Below are positions 63,726 to 64,000 of a stretch of 64,000 bases of DNA, piece by piece. The stretch comes from CAIVVT01 sp963823095. GTDB lineage: Bacteria > Acidobacteriota > Terriglobia > Bryobacterales > Bryobacteraceae. The stretch's first letter is position 1; each line of letters begins with the position of its first letter. The notes under the pieces are model-generated. The model did not search any database and was not told the origin of the DNA. It saw nothing but the letters and a program-made list of their open reading frames with translations. The stretch spans positions 18,181 to 82,180 of the forward strand of contig CAWGKI010000013.1 in NCBI GenBank assembly GCA_963823095.1, in the 5' to 3' direction. The translations under genes were made by a program, and so were the position numbers.

Positions 63726-64000
63726 CCGGCACGCTCGCGGGCGGACAGACCGGACTCTGGATCGTCGTGCGCCAGTTCGCCGGCAACGGCGACAACTGGA
63801 CCGCCGGCGCCATCAACCTGTGGGGCGCGTGCCTGCAGCAGGGCAACGATCCGAAGAGCGGGTACGCTCGCACTTGGGCGTCGCAGGCCATCGTCGCCGC
63901 CGCCGGAATCGCATCCGGCGCGGTGGTGATCTCGGCGAAGGACAACGCGGAATCACCGCTCCGCGTCTACGGTCCCGGCTCGAACCTGGCCGACCACAGG
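63710..64000 (+). CDS. Phage tail-fibre/structural protein continuation, open at window end
   Basis: In the -1 frame relative to the preceding gene the sequence is open to the window edge: RVWRLTGTLAGGQTGLWIVV, then NLWGACLQQGNDPKSGYART and AESPLRVYGPGS. This is typical of tail-fibre or minor structural proteins and continues the C-terminal half of the gene at 62097. It is part of that coding region after a frameshift near 63710, or of a decayed prophage gene. Confidence 0.6.

Overview
The window reads like the chromosome of an acidobacterium of the Solibacter/Bryobacter type. The evidence is two Oar-like TonB-dependent receptors with N-terminal carboxypeptidase-regulatory domains, three DUF2934 proteins, a UPF0182 protein, a fused SecDF with the inserted helical segment common in that phylum, and high-GC codon use. 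This taxonomic call is an inference from gene content; no rRNA gene is present.

Layout. 1-5.9 kb is a scrambled zone: the 3' end of a site-2 protease/CBS gene, a receiver-domain operon, a DUF2934 gene, a PilZ gene broken by an in-frame stop, two copies of a hairpin repeat, and a mosaic of partial genes (YtxH gene, penicillin-binding-protein fragment, second copy of the protease tail). 5.9-19.2 kb holds a large TonB receptor and envelope/stress genes: DUF2490 barrel, UPF0182, HtpX, PGPGW protein, TFIIB-type zinc-ribbon protein and class A PBP. An intact IS630 element follows (19.3-20.5 kb). 20.7-26.2 kb carries a CDF metal transporter, a TerC-family protein, small zinc-ribbon and membrane proteins, an M48 protease and a small secreted protein. 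26.2-33.5 kb has a histidine kinase and an OmpR-type regulator on the minus strand, separated by a plus-strand block (repeat-rich secreted protein, TonB receptor, O-methyltransferase). 33.9-41.8 kb looks like a turgor/compatible-solute locus: KefB-type antiporter, LuxR/NarL two-component pair, sugar-phosphoglycerate phosphatase, MscS-like channel and two glycosyltransferases including a glucosyl-3-phosphoglycerate synthase-like enzyme. 42-51 kb contains DksA-like and eRF1-like proteins, a di-haem peroxidase, a haem-binding protein, SecDF and a secreted aldo/keto reductase. 51.4-59.9 kb is a sigma-54 two-component pair followed by an operon for a NuoE/NuoF/HoxU-like NADH diaphorase and an FMN glutamate-synthase-like protein. 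At 60.4 kb there is only the 3' part of a tRNA-Asn gene, the usual footprint of an integration site. Beyond it lie an unrecognised two-gene cassette and phage tail-fibre-like sequence that runs off the window.

Two themes cut across the window. First, at least seven genes are interrupted by a frameshift of the same sign (+1), some at G runs, which suggests residual insertion errors in the assembly as much as real decay. Second, several loci are fragments or internally deleted copies of genes found elsewhere in the window (site-2 protease tail, PBP, eRF1-like) or of recognisable families (LCM methyltransferase). The most promising functional novelty is the NADH diaphorase/glutamate-synthase-like operon and the cassette next to the tRNA fragment.
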